DNA from: Acidovorax radicis
GTDB taxonomy: Bacteria > Pseudomonadota > Gammaproteobacteria > Burkholderiales > Burkholderiaceae_C
Reading direction: 5' to 3'
DNA length: 64,000 bases
NCBI RefSeq assembly: GCF_020510705.1
Contig: NZ_CP075184.1
Location: 2,418,001-2,482,000, forward strand
Part shown: positions 18,793 to 26,947 of the stretch, piece after piece
How the letters are laid out: each line of letters begins with the position of its first letter
Position numbering within the stretch: the stretch's first letter is position 1
Translations under genes and position numbers: made by a program
Notes under the pieces: model-generated
Databases searched by the model: none
Told to the model about the DNA's origin: nothing
Seen by the model: the letters and a program-made list of their open reading frames with translations, nothing else

Positions 18793-20238
18793 ATGATGCC
18801 CGCCAATGCGCTCGGTGCCCTCACGCCACTGGCCCCGCAGGGCGGTGAACCGCTGTACCGGCAGCTCTATGACAGGGTGCGCGGTTCGCTGGCAGCAGGC
18901 ACGCTGGCGCCGGGCGATCGCGTGCCATCGGCCCGCGCTCTGGCCAAGGAGCTGGGTGTGGCGCGTGGCACCGTCGAGCTGGCCTACGAGCTGCTGGCGT
19001 CCGAGGGTTATTTGCTGGCCCGCGGGCAAGCGGGCACGGTGATCAATCCGGCGCTGCAATTCTCAGCTGCGGCGCCCTCACTGGCCAAGGAGCGCGTGCA
19101 GGAGCCGTCGGCCCCGTCTCCGGCACACGACATGTTGTGGCGCCCGCCGCAACTGTTGCCGTTTCAGATGGGCGTGCCGGCGCTGGATGCGTTTCCCCGC
19201 AAAATTTGGGCGCGCTTGGGGGCGCGCTACCTGCGTGGCATGCAGACTGCCGATCTGGACTACCCGCCACCACACGGGTTGCCCGCGTTGCGCAGTGCCA
19301 TTGCGTCGTATTTGCAGGTGGCACGCGGCATCGATTGCGGAGCGCACCAGGTCTTTGTCACCACGGGCTATCGCAGCAGTCTGCAACTGGCCGCTCTGGC
19401 GCTGATGCACCGGGGCGAGCGGGCCTGGGTGGAAGACCCTGGCTACCCGCCCACGCGCCAGCTGCTGCGCGAGTCGGGCCTGGTGCCTGTGCCTGTGCCC
19501 GTCGATGCCCAGGGGCTGGACGTGGATCGTGGCATCGCCTTGGCGCCCGATGCCAAAGTGGTCGCGGTCACGCCAGCGCACCAAAGCCCGCTGTCAATGT
19601 CTTTGTCGTTGCCGCGAAGGCAGGCGCTGCTGGAATGGGCGGGGGCGCAGGGCGCCTGGGTGTTGGAAGATGACTACGACGGAGAGTACCGCTATGTCAG
19701 CCGTCCGCTGCCCGCCCTGGCCAGCCTGGATCGGCGTGGCCGCGTGCTGTATGCGGGCACATTCAGCAAAGTGCTGTTCCCGGGCATCCGGCTGGCCTAT
19801 CTGGTGGTGCCCAAGGCCCAGGTGGCAGCCTTTGAACGGGTGGGTCATATCTTCTTCGCGGCCGCTACGCCCGCAATCACACAGGCCATGGTGGCGAGCT
19901 TCATGGCCGAGGGCCATTTTTCGCGCCACATCCAGCGCATGCGGGGCCTCTATGCCGATCGGCGCGCGGCCACCATCGCCGCGCTGGAGCGAGGTTTACA
20001 AGGCCGCCTGCGTGCCGAGCCGCAGCCCGGTGGCATGCACCTGGTGCTGCGCCTGCCCGGCGAGCGCACCGACCAGTCGCTGGCCAGCAAGCTGCTGGCG
20101 CACGGCATGGCCGTGCAAGCGCTATCGAATGGGTGGTCGTCGGGCAGCACGGACTCGGCCCTCCTGCTGAGCTTTACCAACTGCACGACCACGGCGCACG
20201 CCGAGCAGCTGGGGGCATTGATTCGCCAGACGCTGTAG
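18793..20238 (+). CDS. MocR-type (GntR/aminotransferase) transcriptional regulator
   Basis: A 481-residue chimera. The GntR winged helix (residues about 18-80) reads PLYRQLYDRVRGSLAAGTLA, then PSARALAKELGVARGTVELAY. It is followed by a fold-type I aminotransferase domain that binds pyridoxal phosphate, with VLEDDYDGEYRY and the Schiff-base Lys in YAGTFSKVLFPGIRLAY near residue 325. Relatives such as PdxR, GabR and TauR sense PLP together with an amino compound. The nearest divergent gene is a GNAT acetyltransferase, not a vitamin B6 enzyme, so no PdxR role is claimed. Confidence 0.9.
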   Translation: MMPANALGALTPLAPQGGEPLYRQLYDRVRGSLAAGTLAPGDRVPSARALAKELGVARGTVELAYELLASEGYLLARGQAGTVINPALQFSAAAPSLAKERVQEPSAPSPAHDMLWRPPQLLPFQMGVPALDAFPRKIWARLGARYLRGMQTADLDYPPPHGLPALRSAIASYLQVARGIDCGAHQVFVTTGYRSSLQLAALALMHRGERAWVEDPGYPPTRQLLRESGLVPVPVPVDAQGLDVDRGIALAPDAKVVAVTPAHQSPLSMSLSLPRRQALLEWAGAQGAWVLEDDYDGEYRYVSRPLPALASLDRRGRVLYAGTFSKVLFPGIRLAYLVVPKAQVAAFERVGHIFFAAATPAITQAMVASFMAEGHFSRHIQRMRGLYADRRAATIAALERGLQGRLRAEPQPGGMHLVLRLPGERTDQSLASKLLAHGMAVQALSNGWSSGSTDSALLLSFTNCTTTAHAEQLGALIRQTL

Positions 20239-20274
20239 ATCGCACGGTCGAACCTCGCGGGGAAACGCGGGCGC

Positions 20275-20754
20275 TCAGGACAGCCCGGCTTTCTCTAGTC
20301 CATACAGCTTGTCGGCCGACCCAGGCACGACGCGGAAGGCGACGCTCAGACGGTTCCAGCCGTTGATGGCGACGATCAGGAACGACAGGTCGGCCAGCTC
20401 CTCTTGCGACAGCTCGGCACGCACGCTGTCGAAAACTGCATCCGACACACCATGCGCGCCCAGGTGGGTCAGGGCTTCCGTCCATTCGAGGACGGCACGT
20501 TCACGCGCGCAGAACAGCGTGGACTCGCGCCAGACCGCCACATGGTGCAGGCGCAGTTCGCGTTCACCGTGGATCTTGGCTTCTTTCACATGCATGTCCA
20601 CGCAGAAGGCGCAGCCGTTGAGTTGGGACGCACGCAGCGTGACCAGATGGCCGACTTCGGCAAGAAATGGCTTCTTGTGCAGCAGGGTGTTGAATTCGAT
20701 GTACTTCTTGGCAGCGTCGGGAGACGACTGAAAATAGTCGAGGCGTTGGGACAT
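20275..20754 (-). CDS. Carboxymuconolactone decarboxylase/AhpD-like protein
   Basis: A 159-residue all-helical protein of the AhpD/CMD superfamily. The redox pair is in NGCAFCVDMHVKEA (Cys-x-x-Cys with downstream His), typical of peroxidase-like members that use a dithiol to reduce hydroperoxides. The C-terminal half has NGWNRLSVAFRVVPG, usual for the family. The ATG at 20754 begins MSQRLDYFQSSPDAAKKYIE, as homologues do. It is convergent with the MocR gene. Confidence 0.88.
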   Translation of the reverse strand: MSQRLDYFQSSPDAAKKYIEFNTLLHKKPFLAEVGHLVTLRASQLNGCAFCVDMHVKEAKIHGERELRLHHVAVWRESTLFCARERAVLEWTEALTHLGAHGVSDAVFDSVRAELSQEELADLSFLIVAINGWNRLSVAFRVVPGSADKLYGLEKAGLS

Positions 20755-21155
20755 GGCTGGCTCCGTCAAGGTGAAAGCAAAAAAAGGATCGGGACTTCGA
20801 GAAAACCGCTGCCTGCTGGCGGCGCACAAAAAGCGCTGGCTGCTGCAGTTCGGTTAGCCATGATTGTGGGCATATGTGGCCTAGCCCCATAGGGCCAAGA
20901 ATGGTGTTTTGGACTGGGCCATCACGGGGGCGGGGCACAGCGCTTGTTGCGGTTTGGAGCGCAAAGGTGCCAAGGTCGTGCGGCTGATGCGCAGGCGTTG
21001 TTCTGCAGGGTTTTAAGGCTAAATTGGCCTCTAGCGCTTATGTATAAAGCGCGAGAAGCTATCAATAGTGAAGCAAATCAGATGTGCACTGCGTGCGGTA
21101 TGGGTGGATGGCCCGCTTCCGGCCGCGTGGTGCCGAGGGCTCGCGTGCGCGAAGG
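20755..21155. other. Intergenic region carrying a dispersed repeat
   Basis: About 400 bp with no convincing gene. It contains one diverged copy of the CTAGCGCTTAT palindromic repeat family near 21011-21070; otherwise nothing distinctive was seen. Confidence 0.5.
21011..21070 (-). repeat. Dispersed palindromic repeat, copy 1
   Basis: Minus-strand copy reading GATAGCTTCTCGCGCTTTAT, then ACATAAGCGCTAGAGGCCAA. One arm (CGCGCTTTAT) has diverged while the ATAAGCGCTAGAGGCC arm is intact. It lies between the AhpD-like and DUF72 genes. Confidence 0.75.
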
Positions 21156-22295
21156 CTACGCTGCCGGGCGCAGCGCCGCAATGTGTTCAGCCAGTGTGCG
21201 TACCGTGAGCGGCGCACATCCCTCTGCGTGGTTGCTGATGGTGACGTAGGTGTTTTGCCCACGGCCGGTGACCCCCGCGATGGTGCGGGCCAGCAGCGTG
21301 TGTGTTTTGGGGTCGGGGTGGTGGATGCGGTCGTAGGGGGCGTAGTGCTTTTCGGCGTCTTCATAGCCATATGCGCCGTGGATTGGGTGCAGGTTCCAGC
21401 GGCAGACCATGGGGCCGGGCCAGAGCAGGCGCAGCAGGGGCAGTTGCTCTTGCAGTGGCGGCAGCTTGGGGTGCAGGCCCAGGCAATAGGTGGCGCCGGT
21501 TTCTCGCAGCACATCGGCAAAGTGGGGCATGACGTCGGGCGCCAGCCACTGCGCGTCGCGCACTTCTACGGCCAGCACACCGTCGGGGGCGGTGGGCTGG
21601 AGCGCTGGCTGCATCAGCAGCATGGCACGCAGCCTTTCGAGCACGTCGTGCAATCGGCCCAGTTCGTGCAGGGGCAGGGGGCTGAGCTGGAACACCAGCG
21701 CGCCCGTCTTGTGGCCCAGGCCATCGAGCGCTGGCTGCACAAATTCCTGCGTTGCCAGTTGAGGGTCCAAAAATGCGGAATTGGGCTGGCGCCCCTGGCC
21801 ATCCTCGCTGCGCACCAGCGCGTCGGTCACCAAGCTGGGCGCCTTCACCACAAACCGGAAATCGTCGGGCACCTGCGCGGCATAGCGCTCGTATTGGCTG
21901 GCGGTGAGGGGCCGGTAGAAACCGCGATCAATGCTGACCGTGCGCATGAGCGGGTGCTGCGCATACACCGGCAGGCCGGATTGGGACAGCATGGGCTGGG
22001 AATGCTCGCCTTCCCATACCAATCCCTTCCAGCCCGGATAGCTCCATGACGACGTGCCCAGCCGCAGGCCTGGCGGCAGTTTGGCAGCCAGGGGGCTCCA
22101 AACGTCTAATCCGGGTGCGGGCTGAATGCCCCTGCGACGGGGTGGTGTGGGTGCTGAGGGCTGCGCTGCGTCGCCGTCGGCGGCATCTGCGGCGTCGGCG
22201 CGGTGGGTTCTGCGGGCTGCTTTTTTTGCGGCCGGGTCTGGCGGGACTGGCGGCATATCCGGCACCAGCGGTACGCCAAAAAGATCATCTTGCAT
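21156..22295 (-). CDS. DUF72 (YecE-like) protein
   Basis: A 379-residue protein of the DUF72 family, a TIM-barrel-like fold of unknown function. Visible features are LGTSSWSYPGWKGLVWEGE, the family opening (usually GTSGWSYPGW), VSIDRGFYRPLTASQYERYA, VKAPSLVTDAL and a C-terminal YVTISNHAEGCAPLTVRTLA. A low-complexity Pro/Ala/Asp leader of about 65 residues precedes the fold and is not typical. No catalytic function is assigned. Confidence 0.85.
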   Translation of the reverse strand: MQDDLFGVPLVPDMPPVPPDPAAKKAARRTHRADAADAADGDAAQPSAPTPPRRRGIQPAPGLDVWSPLAAKLPPGLRLGTSSWSYPGWKGLVWEGEHSQPMLSQSGLPVYAQHPLMRTVSIDRGFYRPLTASQYERYAAQVPDDFRFVVKAPSLVTDALVRSEDGQGRQPNSAFLDPQLATQEFVQPALDGLGHKTGALVFQLSPLPLHELGRLHDVLERLRAMLLMQPALQPTAPDGVLAVEVRDAQWLAPDVMPHFADVLRETGATYCLGLHPKLPPLQEQLPLLRLLWPGPMVCRWNLHPIHGAYGYEDAEKHYAPYDRIHHPDPKTHTLLARTIAGVTGRGQNTYVTISNHAEGCAPLTVRTLAEHIAALRPAA

Positions 22296-22328
22296 GCGGT
22301 GGCGCGGCTTTAGATCGTGAACACGTTC

Positions 22329-22736
22329 TTAGAGCGCCCCAAACAGACCACCTTCGTTCAGTAGATCAAAGGTGATTTCGGGGCGTTGGTCCATGCTTTT
22401 GCGAATCGCTGCGGGAATGGCCTGGCGCGTCTTGCGGCACAGGCCGGGCTGCTCCAGCACCAGTATGGCAATACCGCGCAGGCTGCGCACTTCGTTGGGG
22501 CTGGGCGTGATCGTCATGCGCACACCCAGTTGCTGCTCTATGCGCGCCTGCATGTGGCGCAAATCGCTCAGGCTTGTCAGGTTCTCCAGGCGTTCCAGCA
22601 GTTTCTTTTCTTCGGTGCGCGTAAGGCGAAGAATGCGCACGTCACCCTGCGGCGCCGCGAGCAGCGCGTCGCGCTCACACACGCAGGTGCCCGGGGGGCA
22701 TTCGGTGCGGATGGGGAAGGGGACATCGGTATTCAT
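22329..22736 (-). CDS. Conserved small protein of unknown function
   Basis: A 135-residue protein that I do not recognise at family level. The N-terminal part has three close Cys residues (CPPGTCVCERD), perhaps a metal or redox site. A helical basic segment follows (LTRTEEKKLLERLENLTSLS), and the end is acidic-hydrophobic. The ATG at 22736 is preferred over an upstream start at 22775 because the extra residues are Pro/Cys-rich and unlike a protein start. It lies 34 bp upstream of the DUF72 gene on the same strand, so co-transcription is likely. Confidence 0.6.
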   Translation of the reverse strand: MNTDVPFPIRTECPPGTCVCERDALLAAPQGDVRILRLTRTEEKKLLERLENLTSLSDLRHMQARIEQQLGVRMTITPSPNEVRSLRGIAILVLEQPGLCRKTRQAIPAAIRKSMDQRPEITFDLLNEGGLFGAL

Positions 22737-22778
22737 GGGCAGCAAGCATCGCGGGGGATCGGCAAGCCTTGGCATTCT

Positions 22779-23010
22779 AGGAGGCTGTCGGACCTGGAGC
22801 GTCGATCAGCGAAACTCGGCCCTGGCGCGCACAGTTTTTAGCGGATCTGTAGCCCTATGGCCGAGCTGTGGGGCAAGAAGACGGTGTTTGCGACGAGCCG
22901 TGAAGCCAAAAATGGGCTGCTGCGGCCAAATTGCAGCCGACGTGCAGCCGACGTGCGGCCGACGTGCGGCCGACATGTAGCCGACGGGTTTCCCAGTCCG
23001 ACAGCCTCCT
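22779..23010. repeat. Inverted-repeat-bounded non-coding element
   Basis: A 232-bp segment ending in a perfect 15-bp inverted repeat: AGGAGGCTGTCGGAC on the left and its complement on the right. The interior has no plausible gene and includes five tandem 11-bp units. No target-site duplication is visible (CATTCT left, GGGTAG right). It looks like a miniature transposon-like or structured element. It sits between two minus-strand genes and could carry the promoter of the small conserved protein. Confidence 0.65.
22932..22986 (+). repeat. Five tandem 11-bp units, consensus TGCAGCCGACG
   Basis: Five head-to-tail 11-bp units differing by a few bases (TGCAGCCGACG, TGCGGCCGACG, TGTAGCCGACG). They lie inside the inverted-repeat element close to its right end; each unit contains GCCGAC, close to part of the terminal repeat. 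Confidence 0.85.
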
Positions 23011-23085
23011 GGGTAGGTCGGGCCACCGCTGCGGGTATGGCCTGCACGTGCAGGCGATAACTAACGTGCGCCCCGGGGAGCACGC

Positions 23086-24324
23086 TCAGCGCACCGTGGT
23101 TTCGGCCGCTTGCGGCATTGCGCGTGGTGCGCTGCGCCATTGGCTGGGCAAAAGGTCATACAGCGGCGTGGGGTCATGCCCGAAGCGTGCCGGGCCTGAA
23201 GACGGTGCTTGCTGCAGCACCGCGCCGTCCGCCCCGATCTCCAGCGCAGCCAGCTGCTGCATCCACGCAATATCAACGCCCCCCTGGGGGCCGGGGCGCG
23301 AGTAGATAAGCTCCAGCATGTGCTTGGCCTCCCGGCTGCCTTTGGCTGCCGCCTGCTGGTACAGGCGCATGGCTTCGGTGTAGTTGGCGGGTACTCCCTC
23401 GCCCCGGTGGTATTTGCGGGCCTGCAGCCACTCTGTGTGCGCATTGGGGTTGGCCGTCGTGGATGGATTCTTGGCGGCGTTAATGCGCTCGGCCAGCAGG
23501 CGGGCGTTGTTGGCGGCCGCGTCGCATTGCCGGGCTGCGGCGTGAAACTGTCGCAGGGCTATGTCCAGGCGCCCGGCGGCGAGGTTCTCCAACCCGAGTT
23601 CGTTGAGGGCGTGGCAGTCGCCGGCCTGGGCTGCGCGCAGCAGCAGGTCGCGGTGTTTTGCCGGGTAGGTGGCTGGGGCTGGCTGGGCCTGGTCCAGTGG
23701 GCCCGGCCGTGCAATGTCCAGCGGGGCCAACTGGTTGGCAAGGAGCCATTCGAGGAACAGCGCCCGACCCGGTGCCGCCTTGCGCAGCCGGTCGATCCAG
23801 GTGCGCGCCAGTGCGGGGTTGGGGGGGGCGCCACACCCGTCGATCTGGCACCAGGCCAGCCCTGCGGCGGCCATCGGGTTGCCCAGCAGGTAAGCACGCT
23901 CAAACCAGTGTTGTGCCTGCACCGGGTCGGCGGGCATGGCTTTGCCGTGCAGGGCCATCAAGCCCAGCAGCCAGGCGGCATCGCGTGGCGACAGATCGGC
24001 GCCGATGTCTTGTGGCGATGTGCTTTTGCCGCGCGAAGGCGTGGTGGCGCTTTGGGCTGCGGCACGCAGATTTTCCATGGCTTTTTCCTGTGCAGCGTCG
24101 TCTGGGCCTGGCATCTGAGGGGAGGGCGCATTCAGAAGGCGGGGGTCGATGGGGGCGGTTTCCTGCGTGGTGTGCGACCGGACCTGCGCATGGGCTGCAG
24201 GCGCGCTAAAGACCAAGGTCGCGCTACACCACACGACCACAGGGATGGCGGTACGGATCGCGGCACGCGCGGTGGCGCGTACCCTGTTGTGTGGCAGCGC
24301 AGAACCAGTGGTGGGGTCGGCCAT
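23086..24324 (-). CDS. Exported Sel1/TPR-like repeat protein of the amyloid locus
   Basis: A 412-residue protein with an N-terminal signal or anchor (IPVVVWCSATLVFSAPAAHA, likely cleavage after AHA near residue 47). The body has Sel1-like helical repeats: MPADPVQAQHWFERAYLLGN near 130-155, HALNELGLENLAAGRLDIAL near 240-260, and YTEAMRLYQQAAAKGSREAK near 310-330. Such repeats form protein-binding scaffolds. A strong GGAGG ribosome-binding site precedes the ATG by about 8 nt. It lies about 40 bp downstream of the CsgG-like lipoprotein gene on the same strand, so probably the last gene of that operon; a periplasmic accessory role is inferred. Confidence 0.75.
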   Translation of the reverse strand: MADPTTGSALPHNRVRATARAAIRTAIPVVVWCSATLVFSAPAAHAQVRSHTTQETAPIDPRLLNAPSPQMPGPDDAAQEKAMENLRAAAQSATTPSRGKSTSPQDIGADLSPRDAAWLLGLMALHGKAMPADPVQAQHWFERAYLLGNPMAAAGLAWCQIDGCGAPPNPALARTWIDRLRKAAPGRALFLEWLLANQLAPLDIARPGPLDQAQPAPATYPAKHRDLLLRAAQAGDCHALNELGLENLAAGRLDIALRQFHAAARQCDAAANNARLLAERINAAKNPSTTANPNAHTEWLQARKYHRGEGVPANYTEAMRLYQQAAAKGSREAKHMLELIYSRPGPQGGVDIAWMQQLAALEIGADGAVLQQAPSSGPARFGHDPTPLYDLLPSQWRSAPRAMPQAAETTVR

Positions 24325-24364
24325 GAAAGTACCTCCGGATGGACGTCATGTCCGTCCCCTTGTG

Positions 24365-26149
24365 TCACTTGCGTGGCGTGGCAGCCGCAGCCGCACCGAC
24401 CGCCCCCCCCGCAGGCGCCGCTGCAGCGGGCTGTTTGCGCCGGGGAATGACCTGCCAGTAGATGGCGTTGCCGGTGTAGCCATTGGCACCCACTGCAGCG
24501 GCAAAGGCCTGGTTGATGGTTTCGAGCTTGCTGTAGCCCACGATGGATTTGAGCGGCGGGCCGCGCAAGGCTTCGGGCAGTTTTTGTGTGCTGTCTTCAT
24601 CGGTGGCGAAGCAGGCCACACCTTCGGTGCCGGGGCTGGCGGCGTCCATGATGAAGCCAGGGTTGGGGCTCATCCAGTCCGGAATGCGCACGGCCTGGTT
24701 CGCGGATACCCAACCCGAGGGGTTGGCCGCGTTGGGCAGCAGGCGGATCACCGTACCCGTGGCATCGGCCAGGTAGCACTGCATATGGGAGGCACGCGAC
24801 AGCGTGGCAGACAGGAAGATCTGTTCGCCCACCTCAAAGGCCGTGCGCTCCATCATGATGTTTTCGATCTGCAGATTGATGACACGCTCAGGTGCGGTGG
24901 TGCCATATGCCAGCGGCGCAGTGGTTGGCAGGAGCGCAGCGGCGGGGTCGGCGGCGCCTGCGCTGTCCGGCGGGGCCACGGCCACGGGTTGGGCGTGGGT
25001 GCTGGCCCAGCCCACACGCGCCAGCGTGCCATCTGCGGCCAGGCCGACAAAATGGCGCAGCGCCCGTTCGTAGGTGGGGAAGTCCACCACGCCCGTGACC
25101 ACCATGCCCTGATCGGCCTGGAACCGGGCCAGCGCCACGCGCAGCAGCGGGCTGTTGTCGGCCATCTGCTCCCCCCCTGCGGGCAGGTAGCCCCGGCTTA
25201 CCAGTGAGCGTTTGACCAATTGGCGGTGGACCGTTGGTTCGCCCTCGTCATACCAGTCGCGCAGCTGGCGCTGGAAGTCGGGGTGGTTTTGCTCTAGCGT
25301 GAGGCATTGCCAATACGGCACACGCGCCCATTTGCCGATGAGCTCGATGGTGGCTAGTTCAACGAGCGTGCGCACGGCGGCTCCCGCTCCCTGGGTGTAG
25401 TCGCGCCCTACATTGAACTGCACACCATAGGTTCCGATGCGGCCTGCAAGATCGAGCCCCTGGCCGCCGTTGCCCACGATCACTTCATTGGCCGAGTCGA
25501 GGCCCGGTATCAGCGTGCGAGTGCGAAAGTCTCCCAGGTGCATTTCCAGGCCAATGACCGTGGCGCCACGGCTTTTGCTGTAGCCGAGATCGACACGCGG
25601 CCCCGAAAGGCCCGCGTCGAACCGGTTGGTGATGACGTTCTGGTCCACAAATGCTATGGCGCCCGACAGATACAGCGCGGGGCGTTGAAGCTGCATCTGG
25701 TTGTTGTTGAGCAGGATGGTGGTGAGGTTTTGCACCGTGTCCTGGCGTGCGATGTCCACTTCGTAATCCACGAAGCGAAACGCATTGCTCAGCCGGGACA
25801 TTTGCGATATGGCGGTAATCACCATGTCTTTGGTGGCCACGGGTACGCGCGCTGAGTAATCAGGGATTTGCTTGCTGGTGATCAGTGTTGTTGGCAACTG
25901 GGCATCGCGCAGCATGTGGTCCATGCACATCAGCGAATCGGAAAAGCTGGAAATGGAGCGGGTAGGGCGCACCACGGGCCGATCCGAAATGGACGCCTGG
26001 CCCTGAAATGCCGCATCCTCGCGAGCGTTCATGGGGGTGCTGCACGCGCTCAGCAGCAAGGCGGCGCCGGCGCAGGCCACAAGCCAGCCACGGCGCACGA
26101 ACGCAGCCTGGCGCCAGGCCATGCTGGCGGCATGTGTTGTTTGCATCAT
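24365..26149 (-). CDS. CsgG/HfaB-like secretion lipoprotein fused to PG-binding-like and DUF4384-like regions
   Basis: A 594-residue outer-membrane lipoprotein candidate. The signal ends in the lipobox LLLSAC (Cys36). Residues about 50-270 resemble CsgG/HfaB, the nonameric channels that export curli and holdfast-anchor subunits: ALYLSGAIAFVDQNVITN, then a region like the CsgG transmembrane hairpins (YSKSRGATVIGLEMHLGDF) and VRTLVELATIELIGKW. Residues about 305-385 look like a peptidoglycan-binding unit (LVSRGYL, ARFQADQGMVVTGVVDFPTY). Residues about 420-520 resemble DUF4384 (EVGEQIFLSATLSRASHMQC, PNPGFIMDAASPGTEGVACF). E. coli CsgG has only the first part and is about 277 residues. It probably exports the repeat protein coded upstream. 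Confidence 0.75.
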   Translation of the reverse strand: MMQTTHAASMAWRQAAFVRRGWLVACAGAALLLSACSTPMNAREDAAFQGQASISDRPVVRPTRSISSFSDSLMCMDHMLRDAQLPTTLITSKQIPDYSARVPVATKDMVITAISQMSRLSNAFRFVDYEVDIARQDTVQNLTTILLNNNQMQLQRPALYLSGAIAFVDQNVITNRFDAGLSGPRVDLGYSKSRGATVIGLEMHLGDFRTRTLIPGLDSANEVIVGNGGQGLDLAGRIGTYGVQFNVGRDYTQGAGAAVRTLVELATIELIGKWARVPYWQCLTLEQNHPDFQRQLRDWYDEGEPTVHRQLVKRSLVSRGYLPAGGEQMADNSPLLRVALARFQADQGMVVTGVVDFPTYERALRHFVGLAADGTLARVGWASTHAQPVAVAPPDSAGAADPAAALLPTTAPLAYGTTAPERVINLQIENIMMERTAFEVGEQIFLSATLSRASHMQCYLADATGTVIRLLPNAANPSGWVSANQAVRIPDWMSPNPGFIMDAASPGTEGVACFATDEDSTQKLPEALRGPPLKSIVGYSKLETINQAFAAAVGANGYTGNAIYWQVIPRRKQPAAAAPAGGAVGAAAAATPRK

Positions 26150-26202
26150 GGTGCTTTCTCCGGCCTGCCGCGCAGGCGCTGGTGGCGAACGGGGTGTGGG
26201 GC

Positions 26203-26646
26203 TCAGTTGCAGATGTTGACGAGATCACCGCGCAACACGACCACCTGCGGCGCCGCCTGGGGGCCATACCGGTTGACGTTGCTGGTGCTGCTGCTGGACA
26301 GCGTGTTGCTGCCCACTTCCTGTACGCAGGTTTTTTGCATGCCCTGCGCATTGGCCGTTGTCACCACGTCGCTATTGGTCGCGATGCCGGTGGTATCGCC
26401 AGAGAATGCCTTGGCTTCGTAGCGGGCCACCCGGGCACGCAGCCATGACGGCATGCCGGTAGCCCCGTCGATGTTGCCCGAGGGTGCTGCATTGCCGGTG
26501 GGCTGCATCTGGATGATGAGTTTTTTGTTCAGCACGACCGGGTCTTCACCCGGGGCTTGAGCGAACGCGGGTGTTGCGCTGCACAGGATCGTCACCAAGG
26601 CGCTCGGTAGCGCCAGAACGAGTGGCACCGAAAAATGTGTTTTCAT
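26203..26646 (-). CDS. Small exported protein of the amyloid locus (minor subunit or accessory candidate)
   Basis: A 147-residue protein with a clear Sec signal (VTILCSATPAFA, cleavage after AFA near residue 29). The mature part is rich in Gly, Asn, Ser and Gln, has two Cys (QKTCVQEVG and the terminal VNICN) and includes SNTLSSSSTSNVNRYGPQAA. It has no transmembrane helix. I do not recognise the family. Position between the repeat protein and the CsgG-like exporter suggests a minor subunit, nucleator or chaperone, comparable in place to CsgB/E/F or HfaA. AAGGAG lies about 8 nt upstream of the ATG. Confidence 0.7.
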   Translation of the reverse strand: MKTHFSVPLVLALPSALVTILCSATPAFAQAPGEDPVVLNKKLIIQMQPTGNAAPSGNIDGATGMPSWLRARVARYEAKAFSGDTTGIATNSDVVTTANAQGMQKTCVQEVGSNTLSSSSTSNVNRYGPQAAPQVVVLRGDLVNICN

Positions 26647-26947
26647 GGTGTATCTCCTTCAAGGCAAGCGGAGATGCGGTGGCGGCGCCGTGGCGCTGAA
26701 AACCCCGTCTCCCGAAAAATGGGGGCGATGCATGACGGAACACCGCAATGGCGAGCGCCCCGGGCGGCGACTGCGCAAAAGAAGCGCTTCGCAGCCAAGA
26801 CCGTTGCCATGGCGAGTGTCTGTCGATGCAATGCCGCAGACCGCCCGAGGTCGGGTGCTTGGTGCGTGGTCCGCGTGGGTGCCGTTGCGCATTGCCCGGG
26901 GCACGGCGCTGTCCGGTCATGAGTACCGGACCAGCGCCTCCAGGGGT
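26647..26947. other. Intergenic spacer inside the amyloid operon
   Basis: A 300-bp spacer between two minus-strand genes, unusually long for an operon. It begins, in transcription order, with a strong hairpin right after the repeat-protein stop. No gene is seen in the rest; a second promoter for the export genes is possible. Confidence 0.5.
26905..26938 (-). promoter_or_regulatory. Strong hairpin just after the repeat-protein stop codon
   Basis: Arms GGCGCTG+TCCGGT and ACCGGA+CAGCGCC form a 13-bp stem with one bulged base and a 7-nt loop, starting about 10 nt after the TAA. There is no T-tract, so it fits an RNA-stabilising or attenuating element better than a full terminator. Confidence 0.7.

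Noticed and set aside
22932..22986. Tandem array considered as a CRISPR array
   Set aside because: Units are 11 bp head-to-tail with no spacers, and no cas genes are near.
22931..23305. Plus-strand frame reading through the 11-bp tandem array as a repeated Cys/Arg peptide
   Set aside because: 11 is not a multiple of three, so the peptide repeat is irregular; it also overlaps the real Sel1 gene antisense.
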